Positions 55,898 to 64,000 of a DNA stretch of 64,000 bases are shown one piece after another. Positions within the stretch are counted from its first letter, which is position 1; each line of letters begins with the position of its first letter. Below the pieces are notes generated by a model. That model did no database searches. It was not told where the DNA came from and saw only the letters and a list, made by a program, of their open reading frames with translations. A program made the translations under genes and the position numbers. Origin of the DNA: Dendrocalamus latiflorus (lineage: Eukaryota; Streptophyta; Magnoliopsida; Poales; Poaceae); assembly GCA_017311315.1 (NCBI GenBank), contig CM029654.1, positions 27,632,778-27,696,777 on the forward strand. Direction: 5' to 3'.

Positions 55898-56585
55898 TGA
55901 TTAAATTCTCCATGATATAAGCGTGTAGTTTAATCTCTTTTATAGCAGTAATGCCACCATATCGCCTAAATCAAGGTCATCAATATTAGTCTCATGCAGT
56001 GATCAACCTTCCACAATACCAGAACCAAGCTAGCAGGCATCATATGGTTATTTCTCGTATAATCCAATTATAAGTCTGCCAATTACTTTTCGGACATACA
56101 TCATTTCTTACCTATACTTAACCTACCTTTCGTACACATATATAGGTAGCCTATTTTTCGTACACATATATAGGCCCTTGTAGCGGTATTGCCGTTTGAT
56201 AATAAAAACATGGTAAAAGTAAACGTCAAAAGTAACTTATATTTAGAGACTTGGACGTATTATTTATGGTTGCCATACATCATTATACATGCATATTGAG
56301 ATTTTTGGCTTTCTTGCCTGATGTCTTTAAATCTGGCATAAGCAATATTGGTGTGTGTTGTGCCCAAAGGCCAAACCAACGCCATCTCTCTAGGTTCCTC
56401 CTCGCTTCGTCGGAAAGCTGAAAGGGTTATTGATTAGCATAGTCGATGATCCTCTAGTCACTCAGATAATTATCTAGCTAACAACATAACCACACATCAG
56501 AACACCCAATAATTATCTAGCTAACACCATAACCACACATCAGAACACCCCTATGGCTTGCTAGGTGAAACTAGGCTCAGTCCTC
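55898..56585. other. Intergenic DNA with a 43-bp tandem duplication
   Basis: AATTATCTAGCTAACAACAT...CACATCAGAACACCC recurs at 56468 and 56511 (period 43). CCTATTTTTCGTACACATAT-like units also repeat near 56130-56170. No gene was seen. Confidence 0.6.
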
Positions 56586-56789
56586 ACACACGTGTGTGTA
56601 TATGTATGTATATGTATATATACATACAACATATATGTGTGTGTATATGTATATATATACATGTATGTATGCATGTATATATGTATGTATGTATATATGT
56701 ATGTATGTATATATGTATGTATATATATGTATGTATGTATATATATGTGTGTGTACACGTGTGTATATATGTGTGTGGGTGTGTGTGTA
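56586..56789. repeat. Mixed (TATG)n/(TG)n microsatellite
   Basis: About 200 bases of TATGTATA, GTGTGT and ACACGTGT tracts. The His/Thr/Tyr-rich and Tyr/Val/Cys-rich frames across it are artefacts. The Helitron at 56790 is inserted at its right end. Confidence 0.95.
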
Positions 56790-56938
56790 TCTTCACTATT
56801 ATAAAAATGTGAGTTGGTGGTCATCGGTCCATTCTCCCTCCTCTCTTCTCAGCTGTCCGATCAAAGATCAACCGTCCATATCTGCATGTAGGTAGTTCTT
56901 CCAATCCTCGTAGAAAAGGTCAGGCCAACGCGTGGGCC

Positions 56939-57547
56939 GTGCTCCTCCTCTTCTCTTCCCCCAGATCCTCTGCCTCCCGCAACAACTCCACCTCCCGCAA
57001 CCGCCGCCTTCTTCTCTCTCCTGAACCCTCGTGCCGCACCTCCTCCTCCTCCTCAATGCCACCACCAATTCCTTCCCCGTACAACAGTGTCTGGTCGCAG
57101 TCCGCCAACTTCCTCCAGCAGCGTCGCATCCCCTCGCCACCGCCTCTCCAATGCATTTGCCCACCTCTTCCTCTCCCCATCTGCCCGCCACCGCCTCCCC
57201 ACCTCCACGTCCTGCAACCGCCGCCTCCTTCTCCCCTGAACCCTCGTGCCGCACCTCCTCCTCCTCCTCAGCGCTGCCAACAATTCCTACCCTACGCGAC
57301 AGCGTCTGATCGTAGTCCCCCAACTTTTTCCAGGGCACTACCACCAATTCCACCTCCCATCGCCCCTCCAACTAGCGACACGATGCTCGGAGACAGCGGC
57401 TGGTGGATCAGGGTAAATGGCGCTTGGCGACAGCGGCCGGTGGATCAGAGAGAAGGGCACTCGGTGATGGTGGCGACTTCCTCTTACTACGCCTGCCCAC
57501 GTGTCTCTCCCCCTACCACCGCTGCTCAGCGGTCGCTCGCCCGGTGA
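56939..57547 (+). other. GC-rich, proline-rich frame with internal duplication
   Basis: A 202-codon frame without recognisable domain. CCTGAACCCTCGTGCCGCAC followed by CTCCTCCTCCTC occurs twice about 215 bases apart (near 57022 and 57237), so the frame is made of a duplicated segment. It may be captured 5' exon or UTR DNA. It is not accepted as a gene. Confidence 0.4.
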
Positions 57548-57639
57548 GCCTCTCTACCTCCTCCTGCTCTTCGCTCGGAGCTCGTCGCACTGTTTAGCGA
57601 TTTTTGTCTCCCAAGCTGGTCATCAAAGTCGGTGTTGTT

Positions 57640-59340
57640 GTCGAATAGGGCCGTGGTTGAGGGGCCATGGCCGAAGTCGAGGGGCTATGGTCGAAGTCAA
57701 AGCCGTGGTTGAAGGGGGCCATAGCCGAAGTCACAGATCCATGGTCAAAGTCGAAGCTGTGGTCGAAGGGGCTGTGGTCAAAGTCAGGCTGTGGTCGAAG
57801 TTGAAGGGCCGTAGTCGAAGTCCAAGTCATGGTTGAAGGGGACAGTGGTTGAAGGGGGTAATGGTTGAAGTCGAAGAGCCATGGACGAAGTCGGTCTGCA
57901 GTTGAAGTCGAAGGGCTATGGTTAAAGTCAGGTCGTGGTCAAAGTTGAAGGGTCATGGTCGAAGTCGAAGAGTCATGGATGAAGTCAGTCTATGATCAAA
58001 GTCGAAGAGCCATGGTCGAAGTCGAAGGGCCGTGGTCGAAGTCCAAGCTGTGGTCAAAGAGGACAGTGGTCGAAGTCAAAGGGCCGTGGATGAAGTCGGT
58101 CGGCGGTCGAAGTCGAAGGGCCGTGGTCGATGTCATGGCCATGGTTGAAGGGGGCCGTGGTCGATGTCAGGGTTATAGTCGAAGGGGGCCATAGTTGAGG
58201 GGTCATGGCCGAAGTCGAAGATTCGTGGTCGAAGTTGATGCCATGGTCGAAGGGAGCGGTGGTCGAAGGGGGAAGTTGTCGACGTCGAAGGGGACTATGG
58301 TCAAAGGGGAAGTGGTCGATGTCGAAGGGCCATGGTCGAAGGGGCAGTGGTCGAAGTTGAAGATCTGTGGTTGAAGTCGAAGCCATGGTCGAAAGGGAAA
58401 GTGGTCGACGTCGAAGGACTGTGGTCGAAGGGGGTAGTGGTCGAAGGGAGCGGTGGACGAAGGGGGAAGTGGTCGACGTCGAAGGGTCGTGGTCAAAGGG
58501 GGTAGTGGTCGAAATTGCAGATCTGTGGTTGAAGTTGAAGATTTGTGATCGAAGGGGGCCATGGTCGAAGGGGGAAGTGGTCGACGTCGAAGGGCCATGG
58601 TCGAAGAGGACCGTGGTCGAAGGGTGCAATGGTCAAAGTCGAACATCCGTGGTCAAAGTCGAAGATCCTTGGTCGAAGTCGAAGCCATGGTGGAAAGGGG
58701 CCGTGGTCGAAAGGGGAAGTGGTTAGCGCCGAAGGGCCATAGTCGAAGGGGACGGTGGTCGAGGGGGACAGTGGTCAAAGTCGAAGATTTGTGGTCGTCA
58801 TCGAAGCCGTGGTCGTAGAGGGAAGTGGATGACATCAAAGAGCCATGGTCAAAGGGGATAGTGGTTGAAAGGGACAGTGGTCGAAGTCGAAGGGGGCAGT
58901 GGTCGAAGTCGAAGGGGGTAGTGCTCGAAGTCACGGTCATGGTCGTAGTCGTAGCGCCCGTAGACATGGTCGTAGCGGTCATGGTTGTAGTCGTAGCACC
59001 AACCCAGATGTCAACTGCTGGTTCGTCCATAACCTCCACCGCTACAAGTTTCCCCTCCAGTCGGACATCCTCGTTGCCTACCCCTAAGTCACCCCTGAGA
59101 TCGAGCTCCCCACACTCGACGGCAAGACCCACAAGGTGGTCGAAGTTGAAGCCATGATTAAAGAGGGCCATGGTCGAAGGTGGAAGTGGTCGACATTGAA
59201 GGGTCGTGGTCGAAGGGGACAGTGGTTGAAGGGGGCAATGGTCGAAGTCGATGGGGGTAGCAGTCGAAGTCGAAGGGGCAGTGGTCAAAGTCGGGGCTAT
59301 GGTCGAAGTTGGGGCCAAGCAGGCTAGCACCGGCAGTTGG
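57640..59340. repeat. GGTCGAAGTCGAAG-type tandem array, about 1.7 kb
   Basis: Irregular units of 15-35 bases built from GGTCGAAGTCGAAGGGCCGT, GGTCGAAGGGGGCAGT and GTGGTCGACGTCGAAGG repeat throughout. Higher-order copies (for example GATCTGTGGTTGAAGTCGAA and CCATGGTCGAAGGGG blocks) recur every 100-200 bases. The frames (TTSPFDHGPS-like on the minus strand) reflect the repeat. A unique island of about 135 bases, the UFC1 fragment, interrupts it. Confidence 0.9.
59001..59135 (+). pseudogene. UFC1: Captured fragment of UFC1 (UFM1-conjugating enzyme)
   Basis: The frame NPDVNCWFVHNLHRYKFPLQ continues SDILVAYP, a TAA, then VTPEIELPTLDGKTHK. UFC1 proteins have C-W-Y/F-V-H-N-L-x-x-Y-x-F-x-L-Q-F-D-I-P-V-x-Y-P followed by APELELPELDGKTxKMYRGG, so the order and spacing match well. 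UFC1 is the E2-like enzyme of the UFM1 modifier pathway. The catalytic Cys region further downstream is absent. The stop and flanking repeat DNA show it is a dead fragment, about 45 codons, probably acquired by the Helitron. Confidence 0.8.
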
Positions 59341-59890
59341 GCGACAGGGCACAAGTGCACCGGAGGTCTACCAATGTACGACCACCAATGATGATCGACT
59401 GCTCCCGACCTACGATCATGCGCGATGGTTGACGGCTTCTAACTTATGACCAGGAGGTGTGATCGACGACTTCTAATTTATGACCATAAACACTAGTCGA
59501 TGTGTTTCGACTTACGACCAGGAGGTGTGGTCGATGTCTTCTGACTTACGACTACGAGCGTTGGTCGATGTGTTCCAACTTACGACCACGAGGTATCCTC
59601 GATGGCTTCCGACTTATGGCCACAGACGATGGTCATCGGCTTCGATGTACAACCATGAGCCATTGTCAAAGGCTCCTGATTTAGGACCACGATCAATCGT
59701 TGACCGCTGCCAACTTACGACTGCCAGCGATGGTCGACCGCTCCCTACCTACGATCACGCGCGATGGTCGATGGCTTTCGACTTACGACGACGAGGTGTG
59801 CTTGAGGGCTCCAGACCTATGACTACGAGGTGTGGTCGATGTCTTCCAACTTATGACCACGAGGTGTGATTGATGGCTTTTGACTTACTT
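59341..59890. repeat. Diverged array of TTCCGACTTACGACCACGAGG units
   Basis: Units of about 45-50 bases containing GGTCGATGG, CTTCCGACTTA and CGACCACGAGGTGT repeat about ten times to 59885. They share GGTCGA with the preceding array but have their own consensus. The 129-codon frame over it (59480-59869) is repeat-derived. Confidence 0.85.
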
Positions 59891-60016
59891 GACGGATTTA
59901 AAAACTTTTAGAATATATTTGTACGTATATTCTAAAATTTTTTACCACCCGTGAATTTTAAAACATATAGTATGATAAATTTTAAAAATTCATAGTAACG
60001 CACGAGCATTCAGCTA

Positions 60017-60017
<1 letters not shown>

Positions 60018-60059
<42 letters not shown>
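60018..60059. repeat. (TA)n microsatellite
   Basis: About 20 TA units directly after the Helitron 3' end. With 56586-56789 it probably formed one AT-rich microsatellite before the insertion. Confidence 0.95.
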
Positions 60060-60061
<2 letters not shown>

Positions 60062-60975
60062 TAGACCGGACCGCGCCCACTTAGGCGCTGGCTTCAATGA
60101 ACTTGGTCCTGTAGACCAAGACGTGCCCCTGTTTAGGTGGGCTTGGTGCACCGAACCGGGCCAGATTCAACGTTGGACTGTGGTGTTATACCATCTCCTT
60201 CTAGCCACTGTTTGTCCAAGAATTTCGTCTTTTTCCCGTCTCTGAGGGAGTCCGGACCAGTCTCTTCTCTTCATTTGACAAATATTTGTGAGAGCAAAAG
60301 AATCTAGTTTCACAACCTGGGCTTAGCTGATAATCGTGTTGTAGGTTCAGTTTTTATTTTCCTGAGGAGTTCTAGATTCAGCCTTGTGACAACCCCTTTT
60401 CCTTTTTCAATTGCTGCAACGCTCGTACAGGCTGCACCAACCCTGCAACGTAATTTGCATGTGCTACAATTCAATAAAACTGCAACATTTCTTTCTGTTG
60501 CCAAGTCAAGCCCAGGGAGAAGATAGCGCTAATTGAAGTCCTGCTCATTTCGGTTTGAACTTCTAGCTTCTGATTTATTTTTCACTATTTTTAAATTTCA
60601 TCTTTTCTAACTTTTTGGCTTTTTTTTGAACTTTTTGCCGGTTCTTTTTGCCCTATTCGTTTGCATTGTCCGTGATTGGTTAACCTGTTTTTTTCTATTT
60701 TTATTTTTTTAATTTAATTATGTCAAATAAGTCATCATCAGCTATAATGTAATTTCAGCTAGCTACAGTGCAATTTCAGCCATAAACTATTTTTTCAGTT
60801 GAAATGAGCAGGCTGAAAATCATCAGGTGCTCAATGACTGAGTGAGTTGTATAACAAATTCTAGCTAATTAACTCTAGCAACTCAAAGGAAAATGGTAGC
60901 TAGATCCTGACGGTTCAAATTAGGTGAATTTAGGACGAGCAAATCAATAGGACATGGGAGATGTAGGAAAAACAT
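60060..60975. other. Intergenic DNA, no gene seen
   Basis: No domain, element termini or strong repeats apart from short T-rich tracts (60590-60720) and TTCAGC/CTACAGTG duplicates near 60740-60790. Confidence 0.35.
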
Positions 60976-61362
60976 CTCTTTACCCTTGCTCTCCCTGCAA
61001 GACGGAATAAAGTTAAGGGCCTGTTTGGAACAGAGAAATTTCACAGGAATTTTGCAGGAAACAGTTCAATTCCCGCAGGAATCGGGAAAAATTCCCGCAT
61101 TCCAAACAGGGCTAGAGTCTTTACCCTTGCTCTCCCTGCAAGAAGGAATAAAGTTAGGGACAGCTCCCTGCAAGAGGAATAAAGTTAGGGACAGTATCTG
61201 TACTTCTGTAGTAAGAGTGCTCTGCTCCTACAAAAGAGGAATAAAGTTTAAGGCTATATTTTATAAGCTTGTGCATGTACAAGGCACTCATTCCACCGAA
61301 ACCACCATAATCGAAGCATTCCTAGGGCTTTGTCTACAATTAATCGAAGCACCCATCTGTAG
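60976..61362 (+). promoter_or_regulatory. Orphan DUF4220-type promoter and leader, duplicated
   Basis: CTTTACCCTTGCTCTCCCTG followed by CAAGA.GGAATAAAGTTA occurs at 60979 and again at 61120, with a third partial unit (CTCCCTGCAAGAGGAATAAA) near 61164. The leader ends ATCGAAGCACCCATCTGTAG with donor GTATGC at 61363. This matches the module at 49287-49512 and, on the minus strand, 27245-27005. A MITE lies between the first two units. No gene body follows within the window. Confidence 0.45.
61017..61112. mobile_element. Small MITE (96 bp), GGGCCTGTTTGGAA type
   Basis: GGGCCTGTTTGGAA at 61017 and TTCCAAACAGGGC ending at 61112 are inverted repeats. Internal AATTTTGCAGGAA/TTCCCGCAGGAAT units form a further fold. 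The ends resemble Tourist- or hAT-like grass MITEs; the flanks (TTAA... / ...TAGAG) do not give a clear duplication. Confidence 0.65.
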
Positions 61363-61895
61363 GTATGCACCAATATTTTGGATTTGTTGTTTCCAAGTCA
61401 ATGGAAAACAGTGCTAAAGAAAAAACTACTCGAATTGAACAAAAATGATTTTATGAAATCTTATTTACATCTAGTATATAAACAATTAACACTAATGACG
61501 TACAGGCCATTTTCTATCTGCGCTACATACCCAGGAGAGAGGAGGGAACACATAGAGCTAGGCATCCTGTCGGCTAGCTTGGTCAAGGTTATCGATAATA
61601 ATCCAGTTATCCAGCAATCCACGACAAGCTAGCATGCAATAATTACTTTCTTTATATTTAAATTGTGCTTGTCAATTAATTTTGACACGTCGTATTTTCC
61701 CCTTCCAGTTTGTTTTCCAAACGCGCAAATCCTTTGGTGTCGTATTTTTGTCATTTGGTTCCACTAAATATACCTCATGTGTGTGTTTTTGTGCACGCTT
61801 CAATCTATTAAATATGTTAGCCAAAAGCACCCTTTCGGAAAGAATATCTAGATACAAAACGTGGTGCATGCATAATGGGTGTAGAAGGTGCTAGG
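61363..61895. other. Intergenic DNA, no gene seen
   Basis: Unassigned short frames only. The sequence GCATAATGGGTGTAG just before the hAT recurs just after it at 63062, so this flank was already locally duplicated or shares the target. Confidence 0.35.
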
Positions 61896-63051
61896 CAGTG
61901 GCGGGGAGAGGGGGGGGGGGGGGGGGGGGGGCTGGCACCCCCAACCTTCGACAGTGTCAGATAGTTGTATTTCCCTTTCGTGAGCGATGAAGGAAATACA
62001 GAATTAGAGATGGATGCTCCTTGCACGCATTCGAGAACCTTGCTGATGTGTCGACTTTAGGTAAGCACCTACTTATATATCATCATGCATTAAAAGTAAA
62101 GAATGAAAAGGGAGATATTTCGGTAAGAATGCCACTGAATTCAAAAGCAACATGGTTTTCACTATGTTCGAACCAAACCCTTTCCTAAAGTATGGCCAAA
62201 TTTGAATCTCCTAACATCGAAAATGGGGATCCTGGAAGAAACTGAGTGAGACTAGCTACAAATCCAAATACTTTTGGGGGTAAGATTTATCACAAGAAAA
62301 GGAACACATGCCAAGTGTGCCTGGAGTAGGCCATGCTTGTAGTTCTAGGGCTGAAGGCCACAGAAATATTCCGTACGCTCTTGCTGAAGGCCGAAACAGA
62401 TGGGTTTGGCAGAGGCGGTCCTGTGCTGAATGCTGATTAGGATGGACGCCTTGATGTGTTAAAGTGCAGATTTGCAGCACCAAGTGACGCATCTGCCCTT
62501 ACATCACCGAACTACATTTTAACGTTCATAATTAAATCGCCATGGCAGCCGTATAAATTCCCAACCAATTGTTGTTTCCAGTGGCTGCAACAACTGTTGT
62601 GGCCTGATGTGCCAATTGTTGTTTCCCAACCAATTGTTGTTTCCAAGACTAAATAGCTTCAATTCACAAATCATCCAATAGATCATAATAAGAACAGCAA
62701 ATCATTTTACAATCCCCCCTTTGCTGGTTTGCAAACCATAGCAAAACTATAAACTATTCTTCTTTGTCTTTGTTTTCACATCAAGATCAGTATAAACAAA
62801 CGAGGAAAAAATAAATTGTAAACACCAAACTAACGAAACAAGGAGGAACAAATCCCCAAAGGTACATGGACTAATACAACACGATTTGCCTCTCTAGTGG
62901 GCGGCGACCATCATGTCCGGCGGGTTCAGGAACTCCATAACTACCTCGACGGGCAGGTCCGGGCTCAGTGGCGGCGGCATGGTTCATTAGTTCTACTCTA
63001 CTTGTTGTCCATATTGTCCCCCCCCATATCCAATTCCTGGCTCCGCCCCTG
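61896..63051. mobile_element. hAT-type element (1156 bp)
   Basis: It starts CAGTGGCGGGGAG followed by a run of about 19 G, and ends CTCCGCCCCTG. An exact 8-bp duplication GTGCTAGG flanks it (61888-61895, 63052-63059). The terminal CAGTGGCGG motif is shared with the hAT at 47661. No transposase is present; the right part contains a short minus-strand coding-like tail. Confidence 0.85.
62894..62980 (-). pseudogene. Coding-like C-terminal tail in the hAT (unidentified)
   Basis: The minus-strand frame MPPPLSPDLPVEVVMEFLNP continues PDMMVAAH and a TAG at 62894. Its codons are GC-rich and unlike the AT-rich surroundings, and T-rich DNA resembling a 3' UTR follows on its downstream side (62650-62890). 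It may be the last exon of a host gene captured by the hAT. The protein is not recognised. Confidence 0.3.
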
Positions 63052-63059
63052 GTGCTAGG

Positions 63060-64000
63060 GAGCATAATGGGTGTAGCCCGGTTTCCAAATGTTTTTTTTT
63101 CTTTTGCGTTATTTTTTGGGTGGGGTAGAAGGATAGTTGGTGGGGGTGGGAGTGTGGGACTATGGACAAAGTCTCCTTTCCTCTTCTCTACTAATGTAAA
63201 ATGTGAGTTTGTCCATTCACTATATCCCTCCTTCCTTTTCTCTGCCGTAGTGTGCTCCCGCATCTCCTTTTGACATACACGACATACACTGACATGTGGA
63301 CCTGTGCCGGCACACCCTCCTCAAACTGCTCGTGGCCTCACACCCCAACTATAACATGCCGAATTCTAGGGAATGCAAAAACAAGAAAATTTTAAAACTT
63401 TTTGCATGCATTTTATTCCATGGCTTTTTTATTGGAGTTTCTTCGGAAAAATAATTTTCAAACATAATTTTTTGGGAAAAGAAATGCATTTGATAGAATT
63501 CAATTTGAATTGAAAAATTGAACATCAAAAAATGATCCTAAAATGGCCTAGGAAAATTTATAGTGGAAATTATTTCAAAAACTCACGAAGATAATTACAG
63601 CATTGGAAATAAAATTTTGAACATATTTGAACATGTTCTTCAATTTATTCAAATCAAAATAGTGCTTTAAAATGCAAACGGAGAACTTCCATGAGTTTTG
63701 GCAAAACCATAAGGCAAATAAAATTTTAGAAAAAATACTCAATGATCTAAACTATGTCAGGAGCCTCCACAGATATTTTCATAATTTTTGAAGCTAATTT
63801 GGTGCGTCTAAAAATTTCCTAAAACTCTTAGCCGAGTAAAAATGCCTTCTTCTGTTAATCCATTCCACTTTCCTTTACACGAAAATGTATTCTTGCAAAA
63901 CTCGTTTTCTCTCTATCACTGAAAGTCCTGATGCTAATGAGTGGGACTGGACCCCACTCGTTAGGTCACCTTACCTTCGCCCGCAAACGTGCTTAGCCCA
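63060..64000. other. Intergenic DNA, no gene recognised
   Basis: TCTCTACTAATGTAAAATGTG at 63185 resembles the Helitron start at 56790, but it is preceded by T rather than A and no CTAG end follows in the window. The rest is AT-rich with AAATTTT-type short repeats. Confidence 0.35.

Larger units (their letters stand above)
56790..60017 (+). mobile_element. Probable Helitron carrying a tandem array and gene fragments
   Basis: The 5' end TCTTCACTATTATAAAAATG follows A (56789), and the 3' end GCACGAGCATTCAGCTAG precedes T (60018), matching the TC...CTAG structure and A/T insertion of grass Helitrons. A GC-rich block with CACG lies about 12 bases before the CTAG; its hairpin is weak. There are no terminal inverted repeats or target duplication, as expected. 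No Rep-helicase gene is present, so it is non-autonomous. Contents: Pro-rich GC-rich DNA (56830-57560), a long GGTCGAAG array, and a UFC1 fragment. Confidence 0.6.

Noticed and set aside
56558..56824. Tyr/His/Thr- and Tyr/Val/Cys-rich frames
   Set aside because: Translation of the TATG/TG microsatellite.
57594..59360. Frames of up to 235 codons with TTSPFDHGPS-like repeats
   Set aside because: Translation of the GGTCGAAG array; no start context or domain.
63185..63220. Second Helitron 5' end
   Set aside because: It resembles the end at 56790 but is preceded by T, and no CTAG terminus is found before the window ends.

Overview
The window is nuclear DNA of a grass (Poaceae). The evidence is a small family of plant DUF4220/DUF594 membrane-protein genes, plant introns, and dense nests of CACTA, hAT, MULE, Helitron, copia and gypsy elements with typical grass termini. 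I cannot name the species. There are no rRNA or tRNA genes, CRISPR arrays or prokaryotic features. Most of the sequence is mobile DNA. The only long gene that looks intact is the minus-strand DUF4220/DUF594 gene at 23160-25115.

Layout. 1-1970: decayed gypsy pol fragment and LTR-like sequence with a primer-binding site. 2233-4103: broken DUF4220/DUF594 gene. 5592-9656: a hAT element holding a CACTA element (5821-9465), which carries pieces of a PPR gene and of the LpxA acyltransferase gene. 11023-17196: a larger CACTA with a decayed transposase/Ulp1-like gene, an inverted duplication, and one hAT nested in another. 18450-22151: a deleted copia element with both LTRs and GTAAG target duplications. 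23160-27245: the intact DUF4220 gene with a likely 5' leader intron and promoter, and a DEK-like gene fragment in between. 26560-29385: a direct duplication of the promoter region. 29845-32524: a second broken DUF4220 gene, split by a hAT. 32805-34257: a MULE-like foldback element. 35782-43781: a gag-only gypsy-type element on the minus strand. 44574-45547: two different elements in the two copies of a short host duplication. 46030-48290: copia gag remains and a third DUF594 fragment with its own hAT. 49713-53784: CACTA carrying a copia LTR plus gag. 53886-55780: decayed CACTA. 56790-60017: probable Helitron with a long GTGGTCGAAG-type array and a UFC1 fragment. 61896-63051: another hAT.

How the parts relate. 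The host theme is expansion and decay of one gene family. Four gene bodies (one intact, three broken) and five promoter-plus-leader modules of the same type are spread over 60 kb, so promoters and bodies have become separated. The transposon theme is nesting and gene capture: PPR, LpxA and UFC1 pieces lie inside transposons. Many insertions are dated relative to each other by exact target-site duplications. No evidently new defence or metabolic system is visible. The most unusual items are the layered gene capture, the loss of the promoter from one LTR, the transposon hairpin, and the shared promoter-leader module.
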